The position numbers and the translations under genes were made by a program. Shown here piece by piece: positions 1-5,706 of a stretch of DNA of 6,939 nucleotides. Source of the DNA: DATDDB01 sp036524005. GTDB taxonomy: Bacteria > Pseudomonadota > Gammaproteobacteria > Burkholderiales > Gallionellaceae. The notes beneath the pieces are model-generated. The model had not been told where the DNA came from. It searched no databases and saw only the letters and a program-made list of their open reading frames with translations. Every line of letters starts with the position of its first letter. Positions within the stretch are counted from its first letter, which is position 1. The stretch spans positions 1-6,939 of the forward strand of contig DATDDB010000137.1 of the NCBI GenBank assembly GCA_036524005.1. The letters run 5' to 3'.

Positions 1-597
1 GTGCGCCACCGCCAACTCATAGGCCTTTTTGTACGACTCCAGCCCCGCGCCAGGCTTGCCTTGCGCATTCAGCACATAGCCCTTTTCCAGGTGCGGCTGC
101 GCCTCATACGGGGCATAGGAAATTTTCCTGTCCAGGTATTCCGTGGCCTCATCCCATTTTTGCAGGGAAGATGCGATGTAGGCCTTCAATTGCAGGGCCT
201 GTGCAAAAGAATCGTGCACCCTGGTGATTTTTGACTTGGCTTTTCCACCCGGCCCGGCACGGGATGCAGTCATAAACTGCCGGTAGTCATCATCGCTGCG
301 GAAGGTGACGTATTGGTGTGAGCCATCGCGCATCAGTTCGGAGAAATGTGCCAGCACGCCATCGAGAACTTTTTCCGCTTCGGCATATTGCTCGCTTTGC
401 ACAAGGCTGGCGGCTTTGGATACGGCCTCCTGCTGGTCGGCGCCGATTCCCTCGGATGACGCCTGGAGATCATAGGCGGTGGACTGGGTTTCCAGGTTCT
501 TGTCCTTGCCCAGCCCTTCTGCTTCACAGCCGATGGGAAATATGAATGCGGCTGCCGCCAATAGTGCAATCCGGATTGCCTGCTGCCTTGCGTGCAT
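1..597 (-). CDS. Exported TPR-like protein, N-terminal part (cut by left edge)
   Basis: The reading frame is open for 199 codons from an ATG at 597 to the left edge, so the C-terminus lies outside the window. The start is supported by AAAGGAG at 605-611, seven bases upstream. Residues 1-23 form a signal peptide: MHARQQAIRI, then an Ala/Leu/Phe-rich core ending PIGC. Cys24 could be a lipoprotein cysteine, but Pro at -3 is a poor lipobox residue, so cleavage by signal peptidase I is also possible. Three stretches look like tetratricopeptide helix pairs: about 59-85, 131-162 (with the pattern KAYIASSLQKWDEATEYLDR) and 165-198 (KGYVLNAQGKPGAGLESYKKAYE). The family role would be a periplasmic protein-binding scaffold; I do not recognise the specific protein. 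It lies 129 bases downstream of lplT on the same strand and may be transcribed with it or separately. Confidence 0.82.
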   Translation of the reverse strand, partial: MHARQQAIRIALLAAAAFIFPIGCEAEGLGKDKNLETQSTAYDLQASSEGIGADQQEAVSKAASLVQSEQYAEAEKVLDGVLAHFSELMRDGSHQYVTFRSDDDYRQFMTASRAGPGGKAKSKITRVHDSFAQALQLKAYIASSLQKWDEATEYLDRKISYAPYEAQPHLEKGYVLNAQGKPGAGLESYKKAYELAVAH

Positions 598-609
598 GGT
601 GATGCTCCT

Positions 610-680
610 TTGCCAATTGTCCTATAACAAATGTGCCGCTGCCCCTGTTGATTTTCCGCCAGTCCTGCCCTAATTGGCAA
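610..680. repeat. 9-bp perfect inverted repeat between lplT and the TPR-like gene
   Basis: TTGCCAATT at 610-618 and AATTGGCAA at 672-680 are exact reverse complements, separated by 53 bases. In a transcript coming from lplT, the second arm abuts and partly overlaps the AAAGGAG ribosome site of the TPR-like gene. The arms could form a stem that limits translation, or be two half-sites for a protein. A weak minus-strand -10-like TATAGG lies between the arms (plus-strand 621-626), without a convincing -35. The function is unknown. Confidence 0.5.
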
Positions 681-687
681 GCGGCGC

Positions 688-715
688 TCCGGGACTGCGC
701 TTTGCGCGACCCGGA
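688..715 (-). terminator. Hairpin after lplT, possible transcription end
   Basis: TCCGGG (688-693) pairs with CCCGGA (710-715), and inside it GCGC (697-700) pairs with GCGC (704-707) around a TTT loop. The two stems are separated by a small internal loop. The hairpin begins 11 bases after the lplT stop codon. There is no U-run on the downstream side, so it is not a standard Rho-independent terminator. It may be an RNA-stabilising end structure or incidental. Confidence 0.35.
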
Positions 716-726
716 CCGGACAACCA

Positions 727-1920
727 TCAACCGCGCCGCATCCTGGAGAATGCCAGCCCCCCAATGACCAGCAACAACAGCAAGCCAAAGCCGATGCTGA
801 CCGCAGCAACCGGCACGCCTGCCTTGATCGCCACGCCATACAGGCTGACGAATATCAGCATGGAGCAATTCTCGGCGAAATTCTGCACCGCCAGCGCATT
901 GCCTGCGCCTATGGTCTTGTGCCCGCGCTCCTGCAACAGGGCATTGAGCGGGACGACAAACAACCCGCCGCACGCGCCTATGGCGACCATCACCATCGCG
1001 GCAGACACGAAACTGTGCGCCAGGGAAAGCGCAAGGACGACCGGCCCCAGCAACAGGCCGCCGATCAGGGCGCGGTTGACGCTGGCAAGCGTGATCCACA
1101 GCCCCGCGGCGCCCGCTCCCGCCACGATGCCGATGGAAACCGCTCCCATCAGGTTGGCGGGCGTCTGGTTGTCCGTGATCAGCAAGGCCGCCGGCACCCA
1201 GGCAAACAACATCAGGCGCAAGGTGATGCCGCTGCCCCAGAATATGCTGGTGCCCAGCAGGCTGAAGCGCGCATCGGGATGCCGGAACAGCAGCGCGAGT
1301 GCCGCCCTGAATTTCAGGACCAGCCGCCAGGGATGAAACTCAGCCCCGGGATTTTCCGTTGCCACGCGCGGGATGAACAGGTTGGCCAGCGCGGCCAGCG
1401 CATAGGCGATCATCACCCCGGCAAAGGCCCAGGTCAGCGAATGGTCGGCCAGCCAGCCGCCCAGCAACACCCCGGTGAGTATGGCAACGATGGTGGAGCC
1501 TTCCATCATGCCGTTGGCGCGCACCAGCACCGCCGGGCCGAACATTTGCGCGAGGATGCCGTATTTCGCGGGCGAATACAGGGTCGCGCCGATCCCGATC
1601 AGGCCGTAGGCGGCGAGCGGGTTGGCCCCCAGCGCCATGGCCAGCGCGCCGCACAGCTTGACCAGGTTGGAGAGCAGCATCACCCGGCCCTTGGGAAAGG
1701 CATCGGCAAGCTGCCCGGCGAAGGGCGCCAGCAGGATGAAGGGCACCACGAATGAGTCCTGCAGCATCGGAACCAGGCTGGCCAGCCCCTGGGTCTTTAC
1801 GATCGCAATCGCCGCGATCAGCGCGGCATTGTCGGCCAGCGCCGAAAGAAACTGTGCGGTCAGCACCGCCATCATGCCGCGCGACAGCAGCGGCAGGTTC
1901 AGCGTGGATTTATGCTCCAT
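727..1920 (-). CDS. lplT: Lysophospholipid transporter LplT (MFS)
   Basis: LplT is an inner-membrane MFS protein that flips lysophospholipids, chiefly 2-acyl-lysophosphatidylethanolamine, to the cytoplasmic leaflet for Aas to reacylate. From the ATG at 1920 the protein is 397 residues, the E. coli LplT length as I recall it. Its N-terminus aligns without gaps: both reach SKGM/SRGM at residue 16, then QFLSA and an Asp at position 30 in the first helix. Other hallmarks are the MFS motif-A-like GQLADAFPKGRVM at 69-81, YSPAKYGIL at 115-123, TSIFWGSGITLR at 224-235 and FVVPLNALLQERG at 321-333. Hydrophobic segments fill the rest, consistent with about 12 helices. A GTG at 1923 would extend it by one residue. 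I prefer the ATG because GGAGG at 1928-1932 is seven bases away and the length matches. The ATG overlaps the aas stop (TGATG), implying translational coupling. Confidence 0.96.
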   Translation of the reverse strand: MEHKSTLNLPLLSRGMMAVLTAQFLSALADNAALIAAIAIVKTQGLASLVPMLQDSFVVPFILLAPFAGQLADAFPKGRVMLLSNLVKLCGALAMALGANPLAAYGLIGIGATLYSPAKYGILAQMFGPAVLVRANGMMEGSTIVAILTGVLLGGWLADHSLTWAFAGVMIAYALAALANLFIPRVATENPGAEFHPWRLVLKFRAALALLFRHPDARFSLLGTSIFWGSGITLRLMLFAWVPAALLITDNQTPANLMGAVSIGIVAGAGAAGLWITLASVNRALIGGLLLGPVVLALSLAHSFVSAAMVMVAIGACGGLFVVPLNALLQERGHKTIGAGNALAVQNFAENCSMLIFVSLYGVAIKAGVPVAAVSIGFGLLLLLVIGGLAFSRMRRG

Positions 1921-4058
1921 CACACCGCCTCCGCCAGACGTTTCAAGGAAACGTAATCGGTCTTCCCGGTGCCGAGCAGGGGCAGCGCATCGAGCTGCCG
2001 AATTTTTCGCGGCACGGCGATTTCAGGAATGCCGAGCGTGCGCGCGGCTTCACCCAGCGCCTCGCGCGTCAGGCCTGGGTCGGTAGTGAACAGCACCAGC
2101 GCCTCGCCGCGTGCGCCGTCTGGCCGGGCAGTGGCGCCATGCATGCAGCCGGGGGAGGCCTGTGCCGCCAGCTTTTCCACCACTTCCAGCGAAACCATCT
2201 CCCCCGCGATCTTGGCGAAGCGTTTCACGCGCCCCACGATGGAAATAAAGCCATCGTCGTCCATCGCAACCACGTCCCCGGTTTCATACCAGCCCTCGCC
2301 CGCTTCTGACGCAGGGGGCTGCAGGACGCCCGGCGCCTCAAAGCGATAGTAGCCGGACATCACGTTGGGGCCGCGCACATGCAGCATGCCGCCACGCTCG
2401 ATGCCCGGCACCGGCACCAGCCTGGCCTCTATGCCCGGCAGCAACTGCCCGACGCTGCCGTTGCGATAGGCCATGGGCGTATTCATAGCGATGCCGGGCG
2501 CCGTTTCGGTTGCTCCATAAGCCTCCAGAATGCGGATGCCGAACTTGTCCAGCCACTGGTTGCGCACCGGCTCGGAAAGTTTTTCCGCGCCTGCCACCAC
2601 ATAGCGCAGACGGTAGAAATCGTAGGGATGGGCAAACTTCGCATAGTTGGCCAGGAAGGTGCTGGTGCCGAACAGCATGCTGCAGCCGCGGTCGTATGCG
2701 ATCTCCGGAATGACCCGGTAGTGCAACGGCGTGGGATAAAGGAACAGGTTCATCCCGGACATGATGGGCAGCAGCGCCCCGCCGGTGAGGCCGAAGGAAT
2801 GGAAGATCGGCAGCGCGTTGAGCACCTTGTCCTCGGAAGAAATGTCGATCACCGCGCGGATCTGCGCGATGTTGGACAGCAGCGCGCGATGCGACAGCAC
2901 CACGCCCTTGGGCTTGCCCTCTGAGCCGGAGGTGAACAGCACCACGGCGGTCGCAGCCGGATCGCGCCGCCGCTCCATCCATCTCGGGAACAGCATGCCG
3001 AACAGCACCCACAGCTTGTCGCCCGCGCCCATGGCCTCGCGCAGGTCTTCCAGATAGAGGATATTCAGCCCTGTGAGCGCCGCCACATCGGCTTCCAGCT
3101 TGGCCTGTTCGATGAAGGCGCGCGAGGCGAACACGGTGCGTATCCGCGCTGCGGTACAGGCATCCTGCATGCCGCCCGCACCCGCCTTGTAATTCAGCAT
3201 GGCAGGAACGCGCCCCTGCGCACCCGTGCCTATCATCATGCCCACCGTCGCGGCGAGGTTGGGCATCAGTATCCCCACGCACTCGCCCGGCGCACTGTGC
3301 CTGGCCACCAGGCGCCCCAGCGCCAGTGTCATCTTGAGCAGATCGCCGTAGGAATACTCGATCTGCTTCACGTCCTCCACCACGCGCCGCCTGCGGCCGT
3401 AGAGCGACATCACGTCCAGCAGGCCGGAATACAATGTGTGCTTGGGCTGCGATTCGAACAGCATGTTCTGCATCAGGCGGCGCATGCCCTCGCCTGCCTT
3501 GTGCCTGCGCTGCTTGGTGCTTTCCGCCTCCGGCATGGGCAGTGCGGTGGTGGGCAGCACCGAAATCGTCATGTGCGGGAACAGATGGCGCGGATATTTT
3601 CCCGACAGGCGGCTGAAATAGGAGCGCGCCGGACCATCCAGCCGCACCGGCAGGATGGTCGCGCCGGTCTTGGCGGCAACAAAGGCGGGGCCCTCGTATA
3701 CCTTCATCAGCGAACCGGTCACGGTGATCCTGCCTTCCGGGAATATCACCACCGGCCTGCCGGACTCGACCAGCTTGAGCACCTTCTTGATCGCCATGGG
3801 GTTGGCCGGATCCACCGTGAGGTAATCGGCCAGCTTCAGCACCTGGCGGAAAAACCAGAAACGCGTCACCCCGGTATAGACCACGAAAACCGGGTCATAG
3901 GGAAGAAACAGCCCGATCAGCAAACCATCGAGAAATGATTCATGGTTGGCAATGATCAACAGGCGGCGCGCGTCGATATTCTTGTCCAGCCCCGTGACGC
4001 GCACACGAAACAACACTTTCAGCGCCACCTTCAGGATGGCCCGGATCATACTTTTCAA
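1920..4058 (-). CDS. aas: Bifunctional lysophosphatidylethanolamine acyltransferase / acyl-ACP synthetase Aas
   Basis: Aas activates fatty acids to acyl-ACP with ATP and transfers the acyl group to the 1-position of lysophosphatidylethanolamine at the inner membrane. The 712 residues match the usual length of about 719. Residues 1-200 are a PlsC-type acyltransferase with H39-x4-D44 (NHESFLDG) and FPEGRI at 106-111. Residues 230-712 are an AMP-forming synthetase with the phosphate loop TSGSEGKPKG (376-385), ALPIFHSFGLT (415-425), VVAGAEKL (487-494), YGATET (514-519), YETGD (591-595), GRVKRFAKIAGEMVSLE (609-625) and the catalytic-type lysine K699 in LGTGKTDY. All expected motifs are intact. The start is TTG at 4058, with GGGGGAA at 4064-4070 five bases upstream. 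The next ATG, at 4049, would be too far from that site. lplT follows with a 1-base overlap. In E. coli the order is reversed, lplT before aas. Confidence 0.97.
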   Translation of the reverse strand: MKSMIRAILKVALKVLFRVRVTGLDKNIDARRLLIIANHESFLDGLLIGLFLPYDPVFVVYTGVTRFWFFRQVLKLADYLTVDPANPMAIKKVLKLVESGRPVVIFPEGRITVTGSLMKVYEGPAFVAAKTGATILPVRLDGPARSYFSRLSGKYPRHLFPHMTISVLPTTALPMPEAESTKQRRHKAGEGMRRLMQNMLFESQPKHTLYSGLLDVMSLYGRRRRVVEDVKQIEYSYGDLLKMTLALGRLVARHSAPGECVGILMPNLAATVGMMIGTGAQGRVPAMLNYKAGAGGMQDACTAARIRTVFASRAFIEQAKLEADVAALTGLNILYLEDLREAMGAGDKLWVLFGMLFPRWMERRRDPAATAVVLFTSGSEGKPKGVVLSHRALLSNIAQIRAVIDISSEDKVLNALPIFHSFGLTGGALLPIMSGMNLFLYPTPLHYRVIPEIAYDRGCSMLFGTSTFLANYAKFAHPYDFYRLRYVVAGAEKLSEPVRNQWLDKFGIRILEAYGATETAPGIAMNTPMAYRNGSVGQLLPGIEARLVPVPGIERGGMLHVRGPNVMSGYYRFEAPGVLQPPASEAGEGWYETGDVVAMDDDGFISIVGRVKRFAKIAGEMVSLEVVEKLAAQASPGCMHGATARPDGARGEALVLFTTDPGLTREALGEAARTLGIPEIAVPRKIRQLDALPLLGTGKTDYVSLKRLAEAV

Positions 4059-4063
4059 CTTGA

Positions 4064-4070
4064 TTCCCCC
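4064..4070 (-). promoter_or_regulatory. Ribosome binding site that selects the TTG start of aas
   Basis: On the minus strand GGGGGAA lies five bases before TTG (4058-4056) and 14 bases before the in-frame ATG (4049-4047). Normal spacing favours TTG, giving the N-terminus MKSMIRAILK instead of MIRAILK. Both readings keep the complete acyltransferase domain. Confidence 0.6.
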
Positions 4071-4075
4071 TGCCT

Positions 4076-4094
4076 TTTATAACATCATAACATC
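4076..4094 (-). promoter_or_regulatory. Likely aas-lplT promoter with two tandem extended -10 elements
   Basis: On the minus strand the 8-base unit GATGTTAT occurs twice in direct tandem (4094-4087 and 4086-4079). The first copy yields TGT-TATGAT and the second TGT-TATAAA, each a TGn-extended -10 with five of six consensus bases. No good -35 is seen at 16-18 bases upstream, which extended -10 promoters tolerate. The predicted starts would be near 4077 or 4069, giving an mRNA leader of only about 11-20 bases that begins at or just before the ribosome site. This is inferred from pattern only. Confidence 0.45.
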
Positions 4095-4107
4095 GCCGCC
4101 AGCGATG
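4091..4107. repeat. Small inverted repeat upstream of the aas promoter
   Basis: CATCGC (4091-4096) and GCGATG (4102-4107) are exact reverse complements around a 5-base loop. On the minus strand the stem follows the YebB-like gene and is followed by TTATGATGTTAT, which is T-rich but not a true U-run. It may be a weak terminator for the upstream unit, or a regulator site overlapping the aas -35 region. The remaining gap (4108-4247) holds nothing clear beyond a short GGGG/CCCC hairpin near 4144-4154 and GGCC repeats near 4157-4171. Confidence 0.35.
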
Positions 4108-4247
4108 GCTTGGCGCCTGAAATCGTAGCGCGCAGACTGCCATTGGGGAAGCCCCGGCCAAGTTTCGGCCCGAGCACACCCCTGCCTGAGTGTACCTGCA
4201 ACGATATGAGGATGGCGAGCACCGCGAAGAGGGTGACGCCTGCCGGT

Positions 4248-4913
4248 TTAATGCGCTAGGGTCGCATAGCCGTCGAAGTAAGTCTGCAACTTGCCATCCC
4301 GCAGCAAGCTCGCCGGGGTCACCGTCTCGCGCTGCCAGGGAATGGCGCCAAAATACCACACCCGCCAGAACTTCTGGTCTGCCTGCGGATTGCGCGCCAG
4401 CAAGGTGGCGAAATTTTCCACCTCGCCGAGCTCGATGCCAGCCGCCTCCTCCATCACCTCGCGCACGAACCGGGAGCAGAATTGCCGGCGCGAGTGGAGA
4501 TTGAAGCCGGTATCGTAAAGTATGCCGTAGCGGCGCTGCGCGGCGCGCTGCAGCGGCGCTGCCGCCACGGCCTCCGGATGATTCAGCCGGGCCACTGCCA
4601 CCCTGCCCCCGGCCGAACGCTGGACAAAGCGCGACCAGGTGGTTTTCCCGGAAAACGGCACACGGCTCTCGGCGATCATGGGCTCGCCATCGCTCATCTC
4701 CACCACGATGCCCACATGGTTGGTCCAGCTCGCCGTGGTATCCGCCACTTTGCGGAAGGGCAGCAGGGGAATGCGGATGAACACCACATCGCCGACCTTG
4801 AGCCGCTGGCCCAGCTCGCGCAGATTTGCATGCGCAGGCGCCGTCATGCCCGACAGGCCCTGTGTGGCCGCGGCAGCGGCCGACGGCAGGGGAATATCGT
4901 ATGCAGGTCTCAT
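4248..4913 (-). CDS. YebB/YiiX-family permuted papain-like cysteine hydrolase
   Basis: The 221-residue protein closely resembles E. coli YebB. Shared blocks are GDVVF (41-45), SWTNHVGIV (62-70), AESRVPFS (81-88), SRFVQRSA (94-101), LYDTGF (132-137), RRQFCSRFV (142-150) and IPWQRETVTPASL (191-203). These families have a circularly permuted NlpC/P60 fold with His before Cys. The likely catalytic residues are H66, E82 and C146, all present. The substrate is unknown; relatives include amidases and lipid acyltransferases. The start at 4913 is fixed by GGAGGG (4920-4925) six bases upstream, although the frame is open further back. It gives an Ala-rich N-terminal extension of about 25 residues compared with YebB and no clear signal peptide, so the protein is probably cytoplasmic or membrane-associated. 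It begins 29 bases after the preceding gene, so the two form an operon. An alternative start is M23 (4847), which has a poor ribosome site. Confidence 0.88.
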   Translation of the reverse strand: MRPAYDIPLPSAAAAATQGLSGMTAPAHANLRELGQRLKVGDVVFIRIPLLPFRKVADTTASWTNHVGIVVEMSDGEPMIAESRVPFSGKTTWSRFVQRSAGGRVAVARLNHPEAVAAAPLQRAAQRRYGILYDTGFNLHSRRQFCSRFVREVMEEAAGIELGEVENFATLLARNPQADQKFWRVWYFGAIPWQRETVTPASLLRDGKLQTYFDGYATLAH

Positions 4914-4919
4914 TTTATG

Positions 4920-4925
4920 CCCTCC
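4920..4925 (-). promoter_or_regulatory. Ribosome binding site fixing the start of the YebB-like gene
   Basis: GGAGGG on the minus strand is six bases from the ATG at 4913. It lies between the stop of the exported-protein gene (4943) and that ATG. Starts further upstream in the same frame would overlap the previous coding region and read MFGDDLQGAG, which has no family resemblance. Confidence 0.8.
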
Positions 4926-4942
4926 GAAGCCTATTCCGCCGG

Positions 4943-5548
4943 CTATATTCCGCTCGGACAGAGCTTGTACTCTACAAACCGCGCGGGCTTGGCATTCTTC
5001 CCTTCCTGCACCCTGAAGGTCATCCCCAAACACTCGTCAACCACCCTGGAGCGCTCGTAGGACCAATCGCCGTTCTCGCCGGGAACCTTGACCCGCATCA
5101 CCGAGATGCGCGCGCCCCTGCTATCGAACCACTCCACCTTCACCGCACCCAGCTTGCCGCCGGCAGATTTGACCGACCTGAACAGGACTATCCCGTCCGC
5201 CTGGCACCACCAGTTCTTGCGGGCGACCTCTGCTCCGTCTTCAATTTGGGTTTTGCTCCCGTCGGCCGTCACGAACTGAATGCGGCTGGCCGAGAATTCC
5301 GCCTTGTTGCCGTCCTCAAACCGGAAAGTCTTTTCACCCGGCTTCGCCGCAGCAGGCAGATAGGCACAGTGCAGCTCCGCATCCCCTGCATCGGAGGTGG
5401 CCGCAACTGCCGTCCCGGCCTGTTTCTCCAGCGCATATTCCTGGCGTGCATCTTCGGATGCATCGGATGCGCAGGCAGGCACGACGGCGGCGATGCCTGC
5501 AAAGGCGAACATTCCCGCCAACAACGGTATTACTCGATCAGTAAACAT
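4943..5548 (-). CDS. Exported four-cysteine protein of unknown function
   Basis: This 201-residue protein is not recognised. It starts at the ATG at 5548, behind an almost perfect anti-16S match (AAGGAGGG at 5553-5560). Upstream in-frame starts would place extra residues before the signal peptide. Residues 1-26 (MFTDRVIPLLAGMFAFAGIA then AVVPACA) form a signal peptide, with either ACA cleavage or a VPAC lipobox with an unusual Pro. The segment to about residue 55 is Ala/Asp/Glu-rich and probably flexible. The remainder looks like a beta-rich domain with four further cysteines, in ELHCAY, WWCQAD, DECLGM and YKLCPSG, enough for two disulfides in the periplasm. It is the first gene of a two-gene unit with the YebB-like enzyme and is divergent from the XRE regulator. 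It could be an envelope sensor, or a partner or inhibitor of the enzyme; nothing in the sequence decides this. Confidence 0.85.
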   Translation of the reverse strand: MFTDRVIPLLAGMFAFAGIAAVVPACASDASEDARQEYALEKQAGTAVAATSDAGDAELHCAYLPAAAKPGEKTFRFEDGNKAEFSASRIQFVTADGSKTQIEDGAEVARKNWWCQADGIVLFRSVKSAGGKLGAVKVEWFDSRGARISVMRVKVPGENGDWSYERSRVVDECLGMTFRVQEGKNAKPARFVEYKLCPSGI

Positions 5549-5573
5549 ATCACCCTCCTTGGAAATGGTTGCC

Positions 5574-5579
5574 AGAATA
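5574..5579 (-). promoter_or_regulatory. Possible -10 for the exported-protein/YebB-like unit
   Basis: On the minus strand TATTCT matches four of six -10 bases and would start RNA near 5567, giving a leader of about 19 bases that contains the strong ribosome site. The -35 candidate, TTTCGT at a 17-base spacing, is poor and overlaps the CGTAAAACGA element. That combination is typical of an activated or repressed promoter but does not prove one. Confidence 0.3.
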
Positions 5580-5590
5580 CTCATGGGCAG

Positions 5591-5600
5591 CGTAAAACGA
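5591..5600. promoter_or_regulatory. Candidate regulator half-site (copy 1 of CGTAAAACGA)
   Basis: CGTAAAACGA repeats, in reverse complement, the core of the palindrome at 5640-5656. It lies just upstream of the TTGACC -35 of the XRE gene and within the expected -35 region of the opposite unit. The centre-to-centre distance to the palindrome is about 53 bases, near five helical turns. Confidence 0.5.
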
Positions 5601-5605
5601 AACGA

Positions 5606-5634
5606 TTGACCAACGAAGTGCTGCACAATAGACT
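5606..5634 (+). promoter_or_regulatory. Likely sigma-70 promoter of the XRE regulator
   Basis: TTGACC (5606-5611, five of six) and TAGACT (5629-5634, four of six) are separated by 17 bases. The predicted start near 5641 falls inside the palindrome at 5640-5656, leaving a leader of about 66 bases. A second possibility is TTAAAAT at 5694-5700, whose start would fall at about the initiation codon and give a leaderless mRNA; it lacks a -35. Confidence 0.45.
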
Positions 5635-5639
5635 ATCGA

Positions 5640-5656
5640 GTATCGTTTTACGATAC
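5640..5656. promoter_or_regulatory. Operator-like palindrome in the divergent region
   Basis: GTATCGT and ACGATAC are perfect 7-base arms around TTT. The site has the size and symmetry expected for an XRE dimer. It covers the predicted start of the regulator's own transcript, suggesting autorepression. The core CGTAAAACGA recurs at 5591-5600. A partial direct repeat TATCG (5634-5638) lies beside it. Confidence 0.6.
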
Positions 5657-5706
5657 CATTTAGCGCGAAACACAACGACAGGATTTGCTTTCCTTAAAAT
5701 GCCGCC

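Noticed and set aside
919..1755. 278-codon plus-strand ORF antisense to lplT
   Set aside because: It is a high-GC shadow rich in Gln, Arg, Gly and His, opposite an unmistakable LplT sequence.
2338..3282. 314-codon minus-strand ORF in another frame of aas
   Set aside because: It is a frame shadow; the aas frame carries every expected motif without interruption, so there is no frameshift.
4085..4255. 56-codon open minus-strand stretch with a hydrophobic segment (VTLFAVLAILISLQ)
   Set aside because: It has no ATG before its next-to-last codon, its GTG codons lack a ribosome site, and it overlaps the candidate aas promoter. It could be a decayed membrane peptide but cannot be supported.
3940..4359. 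139-codon minus-strand ORF across the aas/YebB-like gap
   Set aside because: It is out of frame with both well-identified genes it overlaps, with Arg/Ser-rich low-complexity composition and no family resemblance.
5640..5656. Rho-independent terminator reading of the 5640-5656 palindrome
   Set aside because: The stem is short and AT-rich, has no U-run, and lies upstream of both divergent genes. An operator fits better.
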